DNA from: Flavobacterium nackdongense
GTDB taxonomy: Bacteria; Bacteroidota; Bacteroidia; Flavobacteriales; Flavobacteriaceae
Direction of reading: 5' to 3'
DNA: 64,000 bases
Assembly (NCBI RefSeq): GCF_004355225.1
Contig: NZ_CP037933.1
Coordinates: 2,914,001 to 2,978,000, forward strand
The position numbers and the translations under genes are program-made. Shown one piece after another: positions 26,381-34,140 of the stretch (the first letter of the stretch is position 1; each line of letters starts with the position of its first letter). The notes under the pieces were generated by a model that did no database searches, was not told the origin of the DNA, and saw nothing but the letters and a program-made list of their open reading frames with translations.

Positions 26381-27094
26381 CTTGTCGTCTCTCCACGTGA
26401 TGTATCCCAAAATAGCATTGAAAAAATAGAAAGTATATTTGGCAACATTGGCAATGTTCATTAGCATTAGGTTCTGAATGGCTTTTGTTAAATTGTAAAA
26501 TTGCCACATAAACCAATTGTCAGGGTACATTCTTGCCGTGTTGAATGTTCCACCAAAAGTCAATCCTGCCGGTATTGTGATAGCAAAAAATAATTTCCAA
26601 TCTATTGGTTTTTCAGATAAGTATTGAAAGGCAATGTAGTTTAAAACTAAAGAAAAGAAAAAACCTAAAATGATATTTCTGTAAAAGATAAAGTCGATAG
26701 AACGCAGTATTTTGCTTTTCTTCCAAGCCTTGAAAACGAGATAATTTCCGATAAATGAGACGGGATACGTAAGAATTGCTCCGGCATTGCCCAGTAAATA
26801 ATCAATAGAACCGCTTAAGAAAGTATTGCAGGTGGTAATGAAATTTCCAATATTGTTTTTCTTGGTAACCAATCGATTTCCCATCATCGAAAAGCTGGTA
26901 TTCAAAATAGAAAGATATCCTAAATAAAAAACGTAGTTCTGCTGTTGAAATGTAAAACTGAAAACCGTTTTATGATATTCTAAAACAATGGAAGCCGTAA
27001 CAACAATGATTAAACCAATAATATCCAAATAAGTACTATTGGTTATTGATTTTATGGTAAGTATCGATTTTTCGGAGAGTGAAATTGAGTTCAT
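26366..27094 (-). CDS. PnuC-like nicotinamide riboside / vitamin transporter
   Basis: A 242-aa membrane protein with about seven hydrophobic segments. The C-terminal part resembles PnuC: NWFMWQFYNLTKAIQNLM, then KYTFYFFNAILGYITW followed by charged residues. PnuC proteins take up nicotinamide riboside by facilitated diffusion. The match is by eye and the N-terminal half is less clear. The ATG at 27094 is chosen because the -7 promoter box at 27109-27117 lies between it and an upstream in-frame ATG. Confidence 0.55.
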   Translation of the reverse strand: MNSISLSEKSILTIKSITNSTYLDIIGLIIVVTASIVLEYHKTVFSFTFQQQNYVFYLGYLSILNTSFSMMGNRLVTKKNNIGNFITTCNTFLSGSIDYLLGNAGAILTYPVSFIGNYLVFKAWKKSKILRSIDFIFYRNIILGFFFSLVLNYIAFQYLSEKPIDWKLFFAITIPAGLTFGGTFNTARMYPDNWFMWQFYNLTKAIQNLMLMNIANVAKYTFYFFNAILGYITWRDDKKKAA

Positions 27095-27108
27095 CCAATT
27101 GTGTTTAG

Positions 27109-27117
27109 GCAAATATA
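27109..27117 (-). promoter_or_regulatory. -7 promoter element for the PnuC-like gene
   Basis: The minus strand reads TATATTTGC, 15 bp before the ATG at 27094. It is a full match to the Bacteroidota -7 consensus. Confidence 0.55.
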
Positions 27118-27149
27118 GAAAGATTATTGCCCACATTTTTATATCAATA

Positions 27150-27542
27150 TCAAATAGAACTGTAAATTAGTAGAACTAGAATAACCATTAAAATGATTGG
27201 TCGATACTTTCTTTGAATTTCAGCTTTATGTAAAAATCCATCTTTTTTATATTCCCAAGAAAATAGAAACATAAAAACCTCTGACCAATTAATAAATAAT
27301 CGAGCAGGGTTTATACAAAAAAAATCAAATCGTTGTTTGGCATTTTTTAAAGATTCAAATTCAACTTGTCTTTTTTCAAGGTATTTTGCGTGGTCAATTT
27401 GTTTGGTGTCAACTTTCCTGTTGTAAAGTTCATCCAAAGCTAACTTCAATGCTCTTTCATTCCATTTTTTTGGAGCACCGGCAATTGCGAGTAATTCTTC
27501 TGTTGATCTAGATTTAATGGGAGGTTTGAAATTGTCAATCAT
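27150..27542 (-). CDS. Hypothetical protein with C-terminal membrane helix
   Basis: A 130-aa protein I do not recognise. The first 85 residues are hydrophilic and probably helical (STEELLAIAGAPKKWNERAL, ALDELYNRK). A partly hydrophobic stretch follows (LFINWSEVFMFLFSWEY), and a single transmembrane helix ends the protein (PIILMVILVLLIYSSI). Its start codon overlaps the stop of the upstream gene by 4 bp, so the two are probably translated as a pair. Confidence 0.6.
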   Translation of the reverse strand: MIDNFKPPIKSRSTEELLAIAGAPKKWNERALKLALDELYNRKVDTKQIDHAKYLEKRQVEFESLKNAKQRFDFFCINPARLFINWSEVFMFLFSWEYKKDGFLHKAEIQRKYRPIILMVILVLLIYSSI

Positions 27543-27931
27543 TGAACTCGTTGTTTAATTTTAATGTAAATGGAATTAAAAAAAATTATAATAAAAAGAA
27601 AAATTGAAAACAATAGAATATAATCTATCAAAAGAACATTTTGGTAGCCATTATGAAATAAGGAACAAAAAGATATTAATAAAAAGAAAATTAGAGATAA
27701 AATGAAGTTTGTTTTTGCTTTTATTATTGCTAAAAAAGAAAATAACACAAAAAACATTAATAAAATATAAACAATGAAATAGCTAAAATTAGTTAAATCA
27801 TAAGCCCAACCAACTGTTTTGTTAATTCCGAAATTCTCAATGTCAGAAGAAAATCGAATTAGAAATAAAAAAGGTAAAAATGAAATCAAATACATTTTGT
27901 TTTCAAAAAGTAGCTTTATTCTATTTTTCAT
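27539..27931 (-). CDS. Hypothetical four-helix membrane protein
   Basis: A 130-aa protein with four predicted membrane helices (about residues 13-26, 48-70, 74-92, 102-123) and a basic C-terminus (YIKIKQRVQ). No family was recognised. It overlaps the following gene by 4 bp (ATGA). The pair lies 64 bp past the polA stop and could be read from the same message. Confidence 0.6.
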   Translation of the reverse strand: MKNRIKLLFENKMYLISFLPFLFLIRFSSDIENFGINKTVGWAYDLTNFSYFIVYILLMFFVLFSFLAIIKAKTNFILSLIFFLLISFCSLFHNGYQNVLLIDYILLFSIFLFIIIFFNSIYIKIKQRVQ

Positions 27932-27958
27932 TTATTAAAGATTTAAAAATCCAACTCT

Positions 27959-27991
27959 AACTGAACACTAAAAACTGCCAACTGAACACTA
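27959..27991. repeat. 12-bp direct repeat after polA
   Basis: AACTGAACACTA occurs at 27959-27970 and again at 27980-27991, 21 bp apart, just past the polA stop. No function is evident. Confidence 0.5.
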
Positions 27992-27995
27992 TTTT

Positions 27996-30890
27996 TTAAT
28001 GTGCTTCCAGCCAATTTTTACCCATTCCAATTTCAACATCCAACGGAACATCCATTTTAAAGGCATTTTCCATTTCGTGTTTGATCATTGGTTGTATTTT
28101 TTCCAATTCCGAGTTGTGAACGTCAAACACCAACTCATCGTGTACTTGCAATAACATTTTCGATTTCCAATTCTCCGTAGTTAATTTCTTGTGGATATTG
28201 ATCATCGCAATTTTGATAATATCGGCGGCGGAACCTTGAATTGGGGCGTTTACCGCATTTCGTTCGGCACCACTTTTGACCATCATATTGGCAGAATTAA
28301 TGTCTTTCAAATAACGTCTTCGCCCTAAAACGGTTTGCACATAACCGTGTTCTCTTGCAAAATCGACTTGATTGGACATATATGATTTTAGTTTTGGGTA
28401 AGTTGCGTAGTAAGCATCAATCAATTCAGCAGCTTCTTTTCGCGAAAGTGAAGTTTGATTGGAAAGTCCAAAAGCAGAAACGCCATAAATAATCCCGAAA
28501 TTCACCGTTTTGGCATTGCTACGTTGTTCCTTGGTTACTTCTTCCAATGGCACGTTGAATACTTTGGCAGCTGTACTTCTGTGAATGTCTTCGTTGTTTT
28601 GGAAGGCTTTAATCATATTCTCTTCGCCTGATAGTGCAGCAATAATTCGCAATTCTATTTGGGAATAATCCGCAGAAACCAAGGTGTAGTTTTCGTCACG
28701 AGGAATAAAGGCTTTTCGAATCAATCGGCCTCTGTCGGTTCGAACGGGGATGTTTTGCAAATTCGGATTATTGGAACTCAATCGACCCGTTGCGGCAACA
28801 GTTTGCATATAATCGGTATGAACACGACCTGTTTTTTTATCGACTTGGTTTGGTAAAGCATCAATATAGGTGCTTTGCAATTTCACCATTTGTCGCCATT
28901 CGAGAATGTCGCGTACAATTTCGTTGTCGTTTGCCAAATACGAGAGAATTTCTTCACCTGTCGCATATTGACCGGTTTTGGTTTTCTTTTGTTTCGCTCC
29001 GCCAATTTTCAATTTGTCGAATAAAATATCGCCGAGTTGTTTTGGCGAAGCTAAATTGAATTTCTCACCCGCCGTTTCATAGATTTTTTGCTCCAAAGCG
29101 GCACTTTCTTTTGCCATTTCAACCGACATTTCTTTTAGGAACGGAACATCCAGATTAATTCCTTCCAATTCCATTGCTGCCAAAACAGGAATCAACGGAA
29201 TTTCGATTTCGTCAAACAATTTTTTGGTTTCGGCTTTGTCGAGAATCGGGCTGAAATTTTGTTTTAATTGATAGGTAATATCAGCGTCTTCGGCGGCGTA
29301 TTCTTTGATTTCTTCTAATGCTACATCACGCATCGATTTTTGATTCTTTCCTTTTTTGCCAATCAAATCTTCAATAGATTTCGGCGAATATTTCAAATAA
29401 GTTTCACTCAAAACATCCATATTGTGACGCATATCGGGATTTATCAAATAATGCGCAATCATCGTGTCGAATAATTTTCCTTTGATTTGAACGCCGTAAT
29501 GCGACATAATTTTCAAGTCGTATTTGATGTTTTGACCAATTTTTTCGATGCTTTCACTTTCGAAAAAAGGTTTGAATTTATCTGCCAAAACTTGCGCTTC
29601 TTCTTGATTTTCGGGAAACGGAACGTAAAAAGCTTTCCCTTTTTCGAAAGAAAACGACATTCCAACGAGTTCGGCATTCAAGGCATCAATTCCTGTGGTT
29701 TCGGTGTCAAAACAAACCGAAGTTTGATTCATTAAATTTTGTAAGAGCAATTTTACCGCAAAATCGCCTTGAATACTTTGGTAAAAATGTTCCGTGTTTT
29801 CTAATGTTGCAAGCCCCATCCCAACCTTCCCCGAAGGGGAAGGAGAAGCTTCACTATCTTCATAAAACCCAAATAAATCAAATTGATCTTCATTCGATTT
29901 TTTGGCAATTACTTTTTTAACATTGTCTTGCGCAATTTCTGCTCCCTCTCCTTTGGAGAGGGTTGGGGTGAGGCTTCCATTCGTATCGATTTCGTCGTAT
30001 TCTTTTCCGGTTCCAAAATATTTATCAAACTGCGCTTTCATCTGGCGGAATTCCAATTCCTGGAATAATTCGTCTGTTTTTTCAACATCAGGTTTTGATA
30101 GTTCGTAGTCTTCGGCATTGAAAGTCACAGGACAATCCAGCAGAATGGCGGCTAATTTTTTAGACAATAAACCCAATTCGGCATTGGCTTCGATTTTATC
30201 TTTTATAGCGCCTTTCAGTTGATGCGTGTTGGCCAAAAGATTTTCCATTGAGCCGTATTCTTTCAGGAATTTTTTGGCTGTTTTTTCGCCAACACCCGGT
30301 AATCCTGGAATATTATCGGCAGCGTCGCCCATCATTCCAAGGAAATCAATTACTTGTTCTGGACGTTCGATTTCGAATTTTTCTAAAACTTCAGGAATGC
30401 CCCAAATTTCGATGTCGTTCCCCATTCGAGCAGGTTTGTACATAAAAATATTTTCAGAAACTAGCTGTGCAAAATCCTTATCGGGAGTCACCATAAATAC
30501 TTGGAAGTTTTCTTTTTCAGCTTGTTTGGCCAAAGTTCCTATCAAGTCATCGGCTTCAAAACCGGCCACTTCAATGATTGGAATGTGCATTGCTTTTAAT
30601 AATTCCTGAATATAAGGAACAGCAATTTTTATGGCTTCTGGGGTTTCATCACGATGGGCTTTGTATTCTTGGTACATTTCATAACGATAATCACTTCCAC
30701 CTTTGTCGAACGCTACAGCCAAATGATCGGGTTTTTCGCGTTTGATAACATCCATCAAGGCATTCATAAATCCCATAATGGCCGAAGTGTCCATTCCTTT
30801 AGAATTAATTCTTGGGTTTTTGATAAAAGCAAAATAACCACGAAAGATTAAGGCGTAAGCATCGAGTAGGAAAAGGCGTTTTTGTGACAT
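27996..30890 (-). CDS. polA: DNA polymerase I
   Basis: A 964-aa family A DNA polymerase that removes RNA primers and fills gaps in repair. The 5' nuclease domain (1-260) has LFLLDAYALIFRGY, EADDLIGTLA and GDAADNIPGLPGVGEKTA. The 3'-5' exonuclease (about 370-560) has CFDTETTGID, GQNIKYDLKIM and YAAEDADITYQ, so proofreading residues look intact. The polymerase domain has VSADYSQIELRI, RSNAKTVNFGIIYG and LQVHDELVFDV. The linker between the two nuclease domains is expanded and contains two in-frame palindromic repeat copies in opposite directions (residues about 306-317 and 348-360). No other gene in the window has two copies. Confidence 0.97.
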   Translation of the reverse strand: MSQKRLFLLDAYALIFRGYFAFIKNPRINSKGMDTSAIMGFMNALMDVIKREKPDHLAVAFDKGGSDYRYEMYQEYKAHRDETPEAIKIAVPYIQELLKAMHIPIIEVAGFEADDLIGTLAKQAEKENFQVFMVTPDKDFAQLVSENIFMYKPARMGNDIEIWGIPEVLEKFEIERPEQVIDFLGMMGDAADNIPGLPGVGEKTAKKFLKEYGSMENLLANTHQLKGAIKDKIEANAELGLLSKKLAAILLDCPVTFNAEDYELSKPDVEKTDELFQELEFRQMKAQFDKYFGTGKEYDEIDTNGSLTPTLSKGEGAEIAQDNVKKVIAKKSNEDQFDLFGFYEDSEASPSPSGKVGMGLATLENTEHFYQSIQGDFAVKLLLQNLMNQTSVCFDTETTGIDALNAELVGMSFSFEKGKAFYVPFPENQEEAQVLADKFKPFFESESIEKIGQNIKYDLKIMSHYGVQIKGKLFDTMIAHYLINPDMRHNMDVLSETYLKYSPKSIEDLIGKKGKNQKSMRDVALEEIKEYAAEDADITYQLKQNFSPILDKAETKKLFDEIEIPLIPVLAAMELEGINLDVPFLKEMSVEMAKESAALEQKIYETAGEKFNLASPKQLGDILFDKLKIGGAKQKKTKTGQYATGEEILSYLANDNEIVRDILEWRQMVKLQSTYIDALPNQVDKKTGRVHTDYMQTVAATGRLSSNNPNLQNIPVRTDRGRLIRKAFIPRDENYTLVSADYSQIELRIIAALSGEENMIKAFQNNEDIHRSTAAKVFNVPLEEVTKEQRSNAKTVNFGIIYGVSAFGLSNQTSLSRKEAAELIDAYYATYPKLKSYMSNQVDFAREHGYVQTVLGRRRYLKDINSANMMVKSGAERNAVNAPIQGSAADIIKIAMINIHKKLTTENWKSKMLLQVHDELVFDVHNSELEKIQPMIKHEMENAFKMDVPLDVEIGMGKNWLEAH
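29813..29849 (-). repeat. In-frame palindromic repeat, polA copy 1
   Basis: Stem CTTCCCC/GGGGAAG around CGAA, with the GC-rich tail characteristic of the family. Read in the polA frame it gives EASPSPSGKVGMG, the same frame and orientation as the copies in dinB and the dnaE-type gene (PSPSGRAGVG). Confidence 0.85.
29941..29974 (+). repeat. In-frame palindromic repeat, polA copy 2 (opposite orientation)
   Basis: CCCTCTCC TTT GGAGAGGG hairpin followed by TTGGGGTGAGGC. Against the gene it is inverted relative to copy 1 and is translated as LTPTLSKGEGAE without breaking the polA frame. Confidence 0.85.
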
Positions 30891-30970
30891 TGAAATATAT
30901 TTAGAGGTGTAAAAATAGAGAACTATTTGGGATTTTTTTTAAAAGTTATAATTTCATTTTTTTTAATTAC

Positions 30971-30978
30971 TATATTTG
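30971..30978 (+). promoter_or_regulatory. -7 promoter element for the DUF433/DUF5615 pair
   Basis: TATATTTG, a full match to the -7 consensus, 22 bp before the ATG at 31001. Confidence 0.5.
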
Positions 30979-31000
30979 ATATAAATTTAAGTTAGTTCAT

Positions 31001-31231
31001 ATGGAATTTATTGAAATTAATCCAAAAATAATGATTGGAAAACCCGTAATCAAAGGGACCAGGATTACTGTTGAGCAAATTATTTCTATGTTGGCTCAAG
31101 GAATTTCTATTGATGAAATATTGGAAGAATATAAAGGGTTGACCAAGCCAGAGGTATTAGCTTGTTTGCAATATGCTGAAAAAATTCTTGAAAAAACAAC
31201 TACGCTGGATTTAGATAAAATTGCTTCTTAA
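31001..31231 (+). CDS. DUF433 antitoxin-like protein
   Basis: A 76-aa DUF433 protein with a winged-helix-like fold. Family motifs are INPKIMIGKPVIKGTRITVEQIISMLAQG, DEILEEYKGL and EVLACLQYAEK. DUF433 proteins are usually encoded directly before a DUF5615 PIN-like protein and are regarded as VapB-like antitoxins. Here the stop codon is immediately followed by the ATG of the partner. Confidence 0.85.
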   Translation: MEFIEINPKIMIGKPVIKGTRITVEQIISMLAQGISIDEILEEYKGLTKPEVLACLQYAEKILEKTTTLDLDKIAS

Positions 31232-31585
31232 ATGCGATTTTTAGTTGATGAATGCACAGGGACTTCTGTTGCCGATTGGCTTAAAAATGAAAACCACGAC
31301 GTTTATTCGGTCTTTGAACAATGGCGCGGTGCTTCTGATGATGCTATTTTAGAAAAGTGTCATCAAGAAAATTATATTCTTATTAGCTCGGATAAGGATT
31401 TTGGTGAAATGGTTTTTAGAAATCAAAAAGTGCATAGCGGTATAATTTTGTTGCGTTGTAGTCCAAATAATTTCGCTAAACGTATAGAAGTTTTATCCAA
31501 ACTTTTGAAAAATTATTCAGACAAACTTGAAAATAATTTTGTTGTTGTGAGTAACGAAAATGTCAGAATTGTTGAAGTAAATTAA
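31232..31585 (+). CDS. DUF5615 PIN-like toxin candidate
   Basis: A 117-aa DUF5615 protein related to PIN-domain nucleases. The acidic residues expected for the active site are present: FLVDECTG at the N-terminus, the WRGASDDAIL segment, and LISSDKDFGEM in the middle. It begins at the base after the DUF433 stop, so the two are coupled. RNase activity is inferred from the family, not shown. Confidence 0.82.
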   Translation: MRFLVDECTGTSVADWLKNENHDVYSVFEQWRGASDDAILEKCHQENYILISSDKDFGEMVFRNQKVHSGIILLRCSPNNFAKRIEVLSKLLKNYSDKLENNFVVVSNENVRIVEVN

Positions 31586-31644
31586 ATTTACATCATTTCG
31601 TGAAAGGACTTTATCTGCAGTGTCTCTAATTTTTTAAAATCCGT

Positions 31645-32409
31645 TTAGCCTTTCTTCAATTCGCTAATTTCCAATCGCAATTGCTGAAACATATCTTTTA
31701 CATTCATAACACCCAAATCGTCGGGTTGAAATTCTTGGGTGCAAAAGCTGCAAACGTGCTCCCAAATCTCGAGAATTTCATTGGCTTTCACTTCATAAGG
31801 CTTGTAAATATTATTATCCGAATGAAATAAAAAAATAGTTTCTCTTTTGGGTTTCCGAAAAAGCCTTTTGTAAACGATGCCATCGTTTCTGCTCAAAACC
31901 ACATAGGTTTTTCCGTCTTTTATATCTGCTAACTTTTCAAGGTATTTGCCCACTATAAAAGATTTATCGTTGTGTGGCGGCATCGAATCGCCTTCGATTG
32001 GGAAAGCACGATATTTTCCATTAGATAGAAATGGTAAAGAAATGCGTTGCAAATTTTCGACAAATTCTGGATCCCCATAACCTGTCAAATATCCAGCTCT
32101 AGCTTTTGCTGTAACAATTTCAATTTTATTTTCGCCGTCACTATCAACAGTAATTGGGAGTAAAATTCGGTTTTCTTCTAGCTGCAATAAATTCTCATAA
32201 GGAACACGTCGAATATCAAAAGATAAAAGTAAATCAATACTGACGTGAAAATAACGAGAAATCCTCTGTAAGCAATCAAGAGGCGGGTCTGTTGTTCCTT
32301 CATATTTTGCATAACGTTCACGAGGTATTTTTAATTCATCAGCAATTTTTTGCTGTGTCATTCCGCTTTTAACACGAAGGTATCTGAGATTATCTGAAAA
32401 TATAGACAT
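31645..32409 (-). CDS. LexA/CI-like XRE-family repressor with S24 peptidase domain
   Basis: A 254-aa repressor with an N-terminal helix-turn-helix (MTQQKIADELKIPRERYAKYEG) and a C-terminal S24 domain. The auto-cleavage apparatus looks complete: scissile Ala105-Gly106 in AKARAGYL, catalytic Ser142 in EGDSMPP and Lys181 in GIVYKRLF. Such proteins are cleaved with RecA help after DNA damage. It is divergent from a Y-family polymerase, and the shared gap holds a perfect palindrome, so it most likely represses the mutagenesis genes and itself. A short acidic/basic helical tail (DMFQQLRLEISELKKG) follows a Cys pair (CSFC). Confidence 0.88.
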   Translation of the reverse strand: MSIFSDNLRYLRVKSGMTQQKIADELKIPRERYAKYEGTTDPPLDCLQRISRYFHVSIDLLLSFDIRRVPYENLLQLEENRILLPITVDSDGENKIEIVTAKARAGYLTGYGDPEFVENLQRISLPFLSNGKYRAFPIEGDSMPPHNDKSFIVGKYLEKLADIKDGKTYVVLSRNDGIVYKRLFRKPKRETIFLFHSDNNIYKPYEVKANEILEIWEHVCSFCTQEFQPDDLGVMNVKDMFQQLRLEISELKKG

Positions 32410-32416
32410 ATGTTAA

Positions 32417-32433
32417 TGTGAATTTAATTCACA
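32417..32433. promoter_or_regulatory. Palindromic operator of the XRE-S24 repressor
   Basis: TGTGAATT-T-AATTCACA, a perfect 17-bp palindrome 7 bp before the repressor start and directly after its -7 element, so it would cover the transcription start. It also lies upstream of the dinB promoter, so one operator could serve both directions. Confidence 0.65.
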
Positions 32434-32442
32434 ACAAATATA
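32434..32442 (-). promoter_or_regulatory. -7 promoter element for the XRE-S24 repressor
   Basis: The minus strand reads TATATTTGT, touching the palindromic operator at 32417-32433. Confidence 0.55.
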
Positions 32443-32464
32443 CTATTTTTTGGTAATATGATTC

Positions 32465-32473
32465 TAATTTTGT
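32465..32473 (+). promoter_or_regulatory. -7 promoter element for dinB
   Basis: TAATTTTGT matches TAnnTTTG and lies 63 bp before the dinB ATG. The leader would contain the C5-AAA-G5 hairpin at 32488-32510. Confidence 0.4.
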
Positions 32474-32487
32474 AAAAAAAAAGATCA

Positions 32488-32510
32488 GCCCCCTAACCCC
32501 CAAAGGGGGA
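32488..32510. repeat. Short GC-rich palindromic repeat in the dinB leader
   Basis: GCCCCCTAACCCCCAAAGGGGGA with a CCCCC-AAA-GGGGG hairpin. It resembles a truncated or sister version of the palindromic repeat inside the polymerase genes and lies 25 bp before the dinB start. Confidence 0.6.
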
Positions 32511-32535
32511 ATAAAAACCTAAAAAATAAAAATCT

Positions 32536-33744
32536 ATGGAAATAAATTTAACAACTTCTGCTCCCTCCCCTTCGGGGAGGGCTGGGGTGGGGCGAGCAAT
32601 AGTACATATGGACTTGGATACTTTCTTCGTTTCCTGCGAACGACTGATTAACCCGAAGCTAAATGGCTTACCGCTCATTATTGGCGGTAGTTCTGATCGT
32701 GGCGTGGTGGCATCTTGTTCCTACGAAGCCAGAAAGTTTGGCGTACGCTCCGCAATGCCCGTAAAATATGCACTCCGATTGTGTCCCCAAGCATCGATAA
32801 TCAAAGGCGATATGGAATACTATTCGAACAAATCGCACGAAGTCACCTCCATCCTAAAAGAGGCCGCGCCACTAGTAGAAAAAGCCAGTATCGACGAGTT
32901 CTATTTAGACCTAACCGGAATGGATCAATTTTTTGGCTGCTACAAATGGACTTCGGAATTGTCGGAAAAAATCATCCGAGAAAGTGGTTTGCCCATCAGT
33001 TTTGCGCTTTCGGTAAACAAAACCGTTTCAAAAATAGGAACTGGCGAAGCCAAACCCCTAGGCAAATTTGAAATCACAGAAAAAAACGTAAAACCATTTC
33101 TAAACCCATTACCCATCCAAAAAATACCGATGCTTGGCGACGTCACTTTTCAGTTATTATCAAGAATTGGCATTCGAAACATCCAAACATTATCCGAAAT
33201 GCCTGTCGAAGTCTTACAACAAATGATCGGGAAAAACGGTGTTGAAATTTGGAAAAAAGCCAATGGCATCGATAACAACCCCGTAGAACCCTACACCGAA
33301 CGAAAGTCGATATCAACCGAGCATACTTTTGAAACAGACACCACCGATATTTTTCTCATCAAATCGTTGATTACAGGAATGGTCGAAAAACTATCCTATC
33401 AATTGCGAACAGAAGGTTTTTTGACCTCCACAGTAGTCTTCAAAATCCGATACAATAATTTCGACACCGAAACCAAACAACTCAAAATCCCCTACACCTC
33501 ATTCGACCATATTTTAACCAAAACAGCTATGGAACTTTTCGAAAAATTATACACTCGAAGAATGCGTTTGCGACTGATAGGAATTCGTTTTACAGGCTTG
33601 GTTCGCGGCAGCTACCAAATCAATATGTTCGAAGACACCACCGAAATGGTATCGCTCTATCAAGCCATTGATCGAATCAAAAATCGGTTTGGCTCCGATG
33701 CCGTTTCGCGTTGTTCAGGCGCTAGGATCAAACAAAAAAAGTAA
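32536..33744 (+). CDS. Y-family DNA polymerase (DinB/UmuC-like)
   Basis: A 402-aa translesion polymerase, apparently active. Catalytic acids are seen in HMDLDTFFVSCE (Asp26) and in ASIDEFYLDL (Asp120/Glu121); YEARKFGVRSAMP is the finger-palm motif. A clamp-binding-like pentapeptide QINMF is at residues 361-365. The family normally begins near RAIVHMDLD. Here about 20 extra residues precede it, and residues 9-20 are encoded by a 33-bp palindromic repeat inserted in frame. It is divergent from the S24 repressor and 396 bp upstream of a DnaE-type gene, the layout of an SOS mutagenesis cassette. Unlike ImuB, it keeps its catalytic residues. Confidence 0.92.
   Translation: MEINLTTSAPSPSGRAGVGRAIVHMDLDTFFVSCERLINPKLNGLPLIIGGSSDRGVVASCSYEARKFGVRSAMPVKYALRLCPQASIIKGDMEYYSNKSHEVTSILKEAAPLVEKASIDEFYLDLTGMDQFFGCYKWTSELSEKIIRESGLPISFALSVNKTVSKIGTGEAKPLGKFEITEKNVKPFLNPLPIQKIPMLGDVTFQLLSRIGIRNIQTLSEMPVEVLQQMIGKNGVEIWKKANGIDNNPVEPYTERKSISTEHTFETDTTDIFLIKSLITGMVEKLSYQLRTEGFLTSTVVFKIRYNNFDTETKQLKIPYTSFDHILTKTAMELFEKLYTRRMRLRLIGIRFTGLVRGSYQINMFEDTTEMVSLYQAIDRIKNRFGSDAVSRCSGARIKQKK
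32561..32593 (+). repeat. In-frame palindromic repeat in dinB
   Basis: 33 bp beginning CTCCCTCCCC. The stem CCCTCCCC/GGGGAGGG is perfect with a TTC loop, followed by the tail CTGGGGTGGGGC. It is identical base for base to the copy at 34172-34204 and is translated APSPSGRAGVGR. Confidence 0.92.
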
Positions 33745-33757
33745 AATAAAAATAATT

Positions 33758-33870
33758 GGGGCGTTCCCCTTTGGGTCGGGCTGCCGTTCCCGCTTTTTTA
33801 GGATTGGCAAAAAAAAGCAACCCTAAAAAGAGCTCCACTCTATCCCTAACGCGAGCATCGCGGTAACAAC
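33758..33870. repeat. Intergenic GC-rich repeat element between dinB and dnaE-type gene
   Basis: Starts GGGGCGTTCCCCTTTGGG with TCGGGCTGCC, ends CCCTAACGCG, then a CGCG-AGCAT-CGCG hairpin. Its start (GCGTT) and end (AACGC) are complementary. I recall dispersed elements of this GGGGCGTT...ACGCG form in flavobacterial genomes; the identity here is by pattern only. It lies 13 bp past the dinB stop and holds no gene. Confidence 0.5.
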
Positions 33871-33936
33871 AAAAAATTATAAATTCAAAAAGGAACATTT
33901 AGAAAAAAATAGGCGAATTAGCATACTGACTTTTCA

Positions 33937-34087
33937 GCCACAGATTGCACAGATTATCACAGATTTCAAAAAACTGCCTCGGGGCAAAAACTAATGTCAA
34001 AAAAGGGAAGAATTTTATCGACGGCTTTGTCATTCTGACGAATAAAACTTAAAAAAAATCTGTGTAAATCCGCCCCATCCGTGTGCC
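33937..34087. repeat. Inverted-repeat element before the dnaE-type gene
   Basis: The left arm GCCACAGATTGCACAGATT (33937-33955, continuing with TATCACAGATTT to 33967) is roughly mirrored by AAATCTGTGTAAATCC and CCGTGTGCC (34056-34087). The match is imperfect and the 90-bp centre shows no coding frame. It ends 53 bp before the ATG at 34141, so the promoter of that gene must lie in or near it if the gene is not cotranscribed with dinB. Confidence 0.5.
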
Positions 34088-34140
34088 ATTATTAAGTTAC
34101 TAGTCGCATAGTGGACAACTATCAATCAACAAATCAATTA

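Noticed and set aside
28659..30851. Several open frames on the plus strand opposite polA
   Set aside because: They are antisense to a complete, strongly conserved DNA polymerase I gene and have no family features.
32493..32678. Minus-strand frame opposite the dinB start, translated through the palindromic repeat
   Set aside because: It exists because the palindromic repeat is open on both strands; the dinB frame carries the conserved protein.
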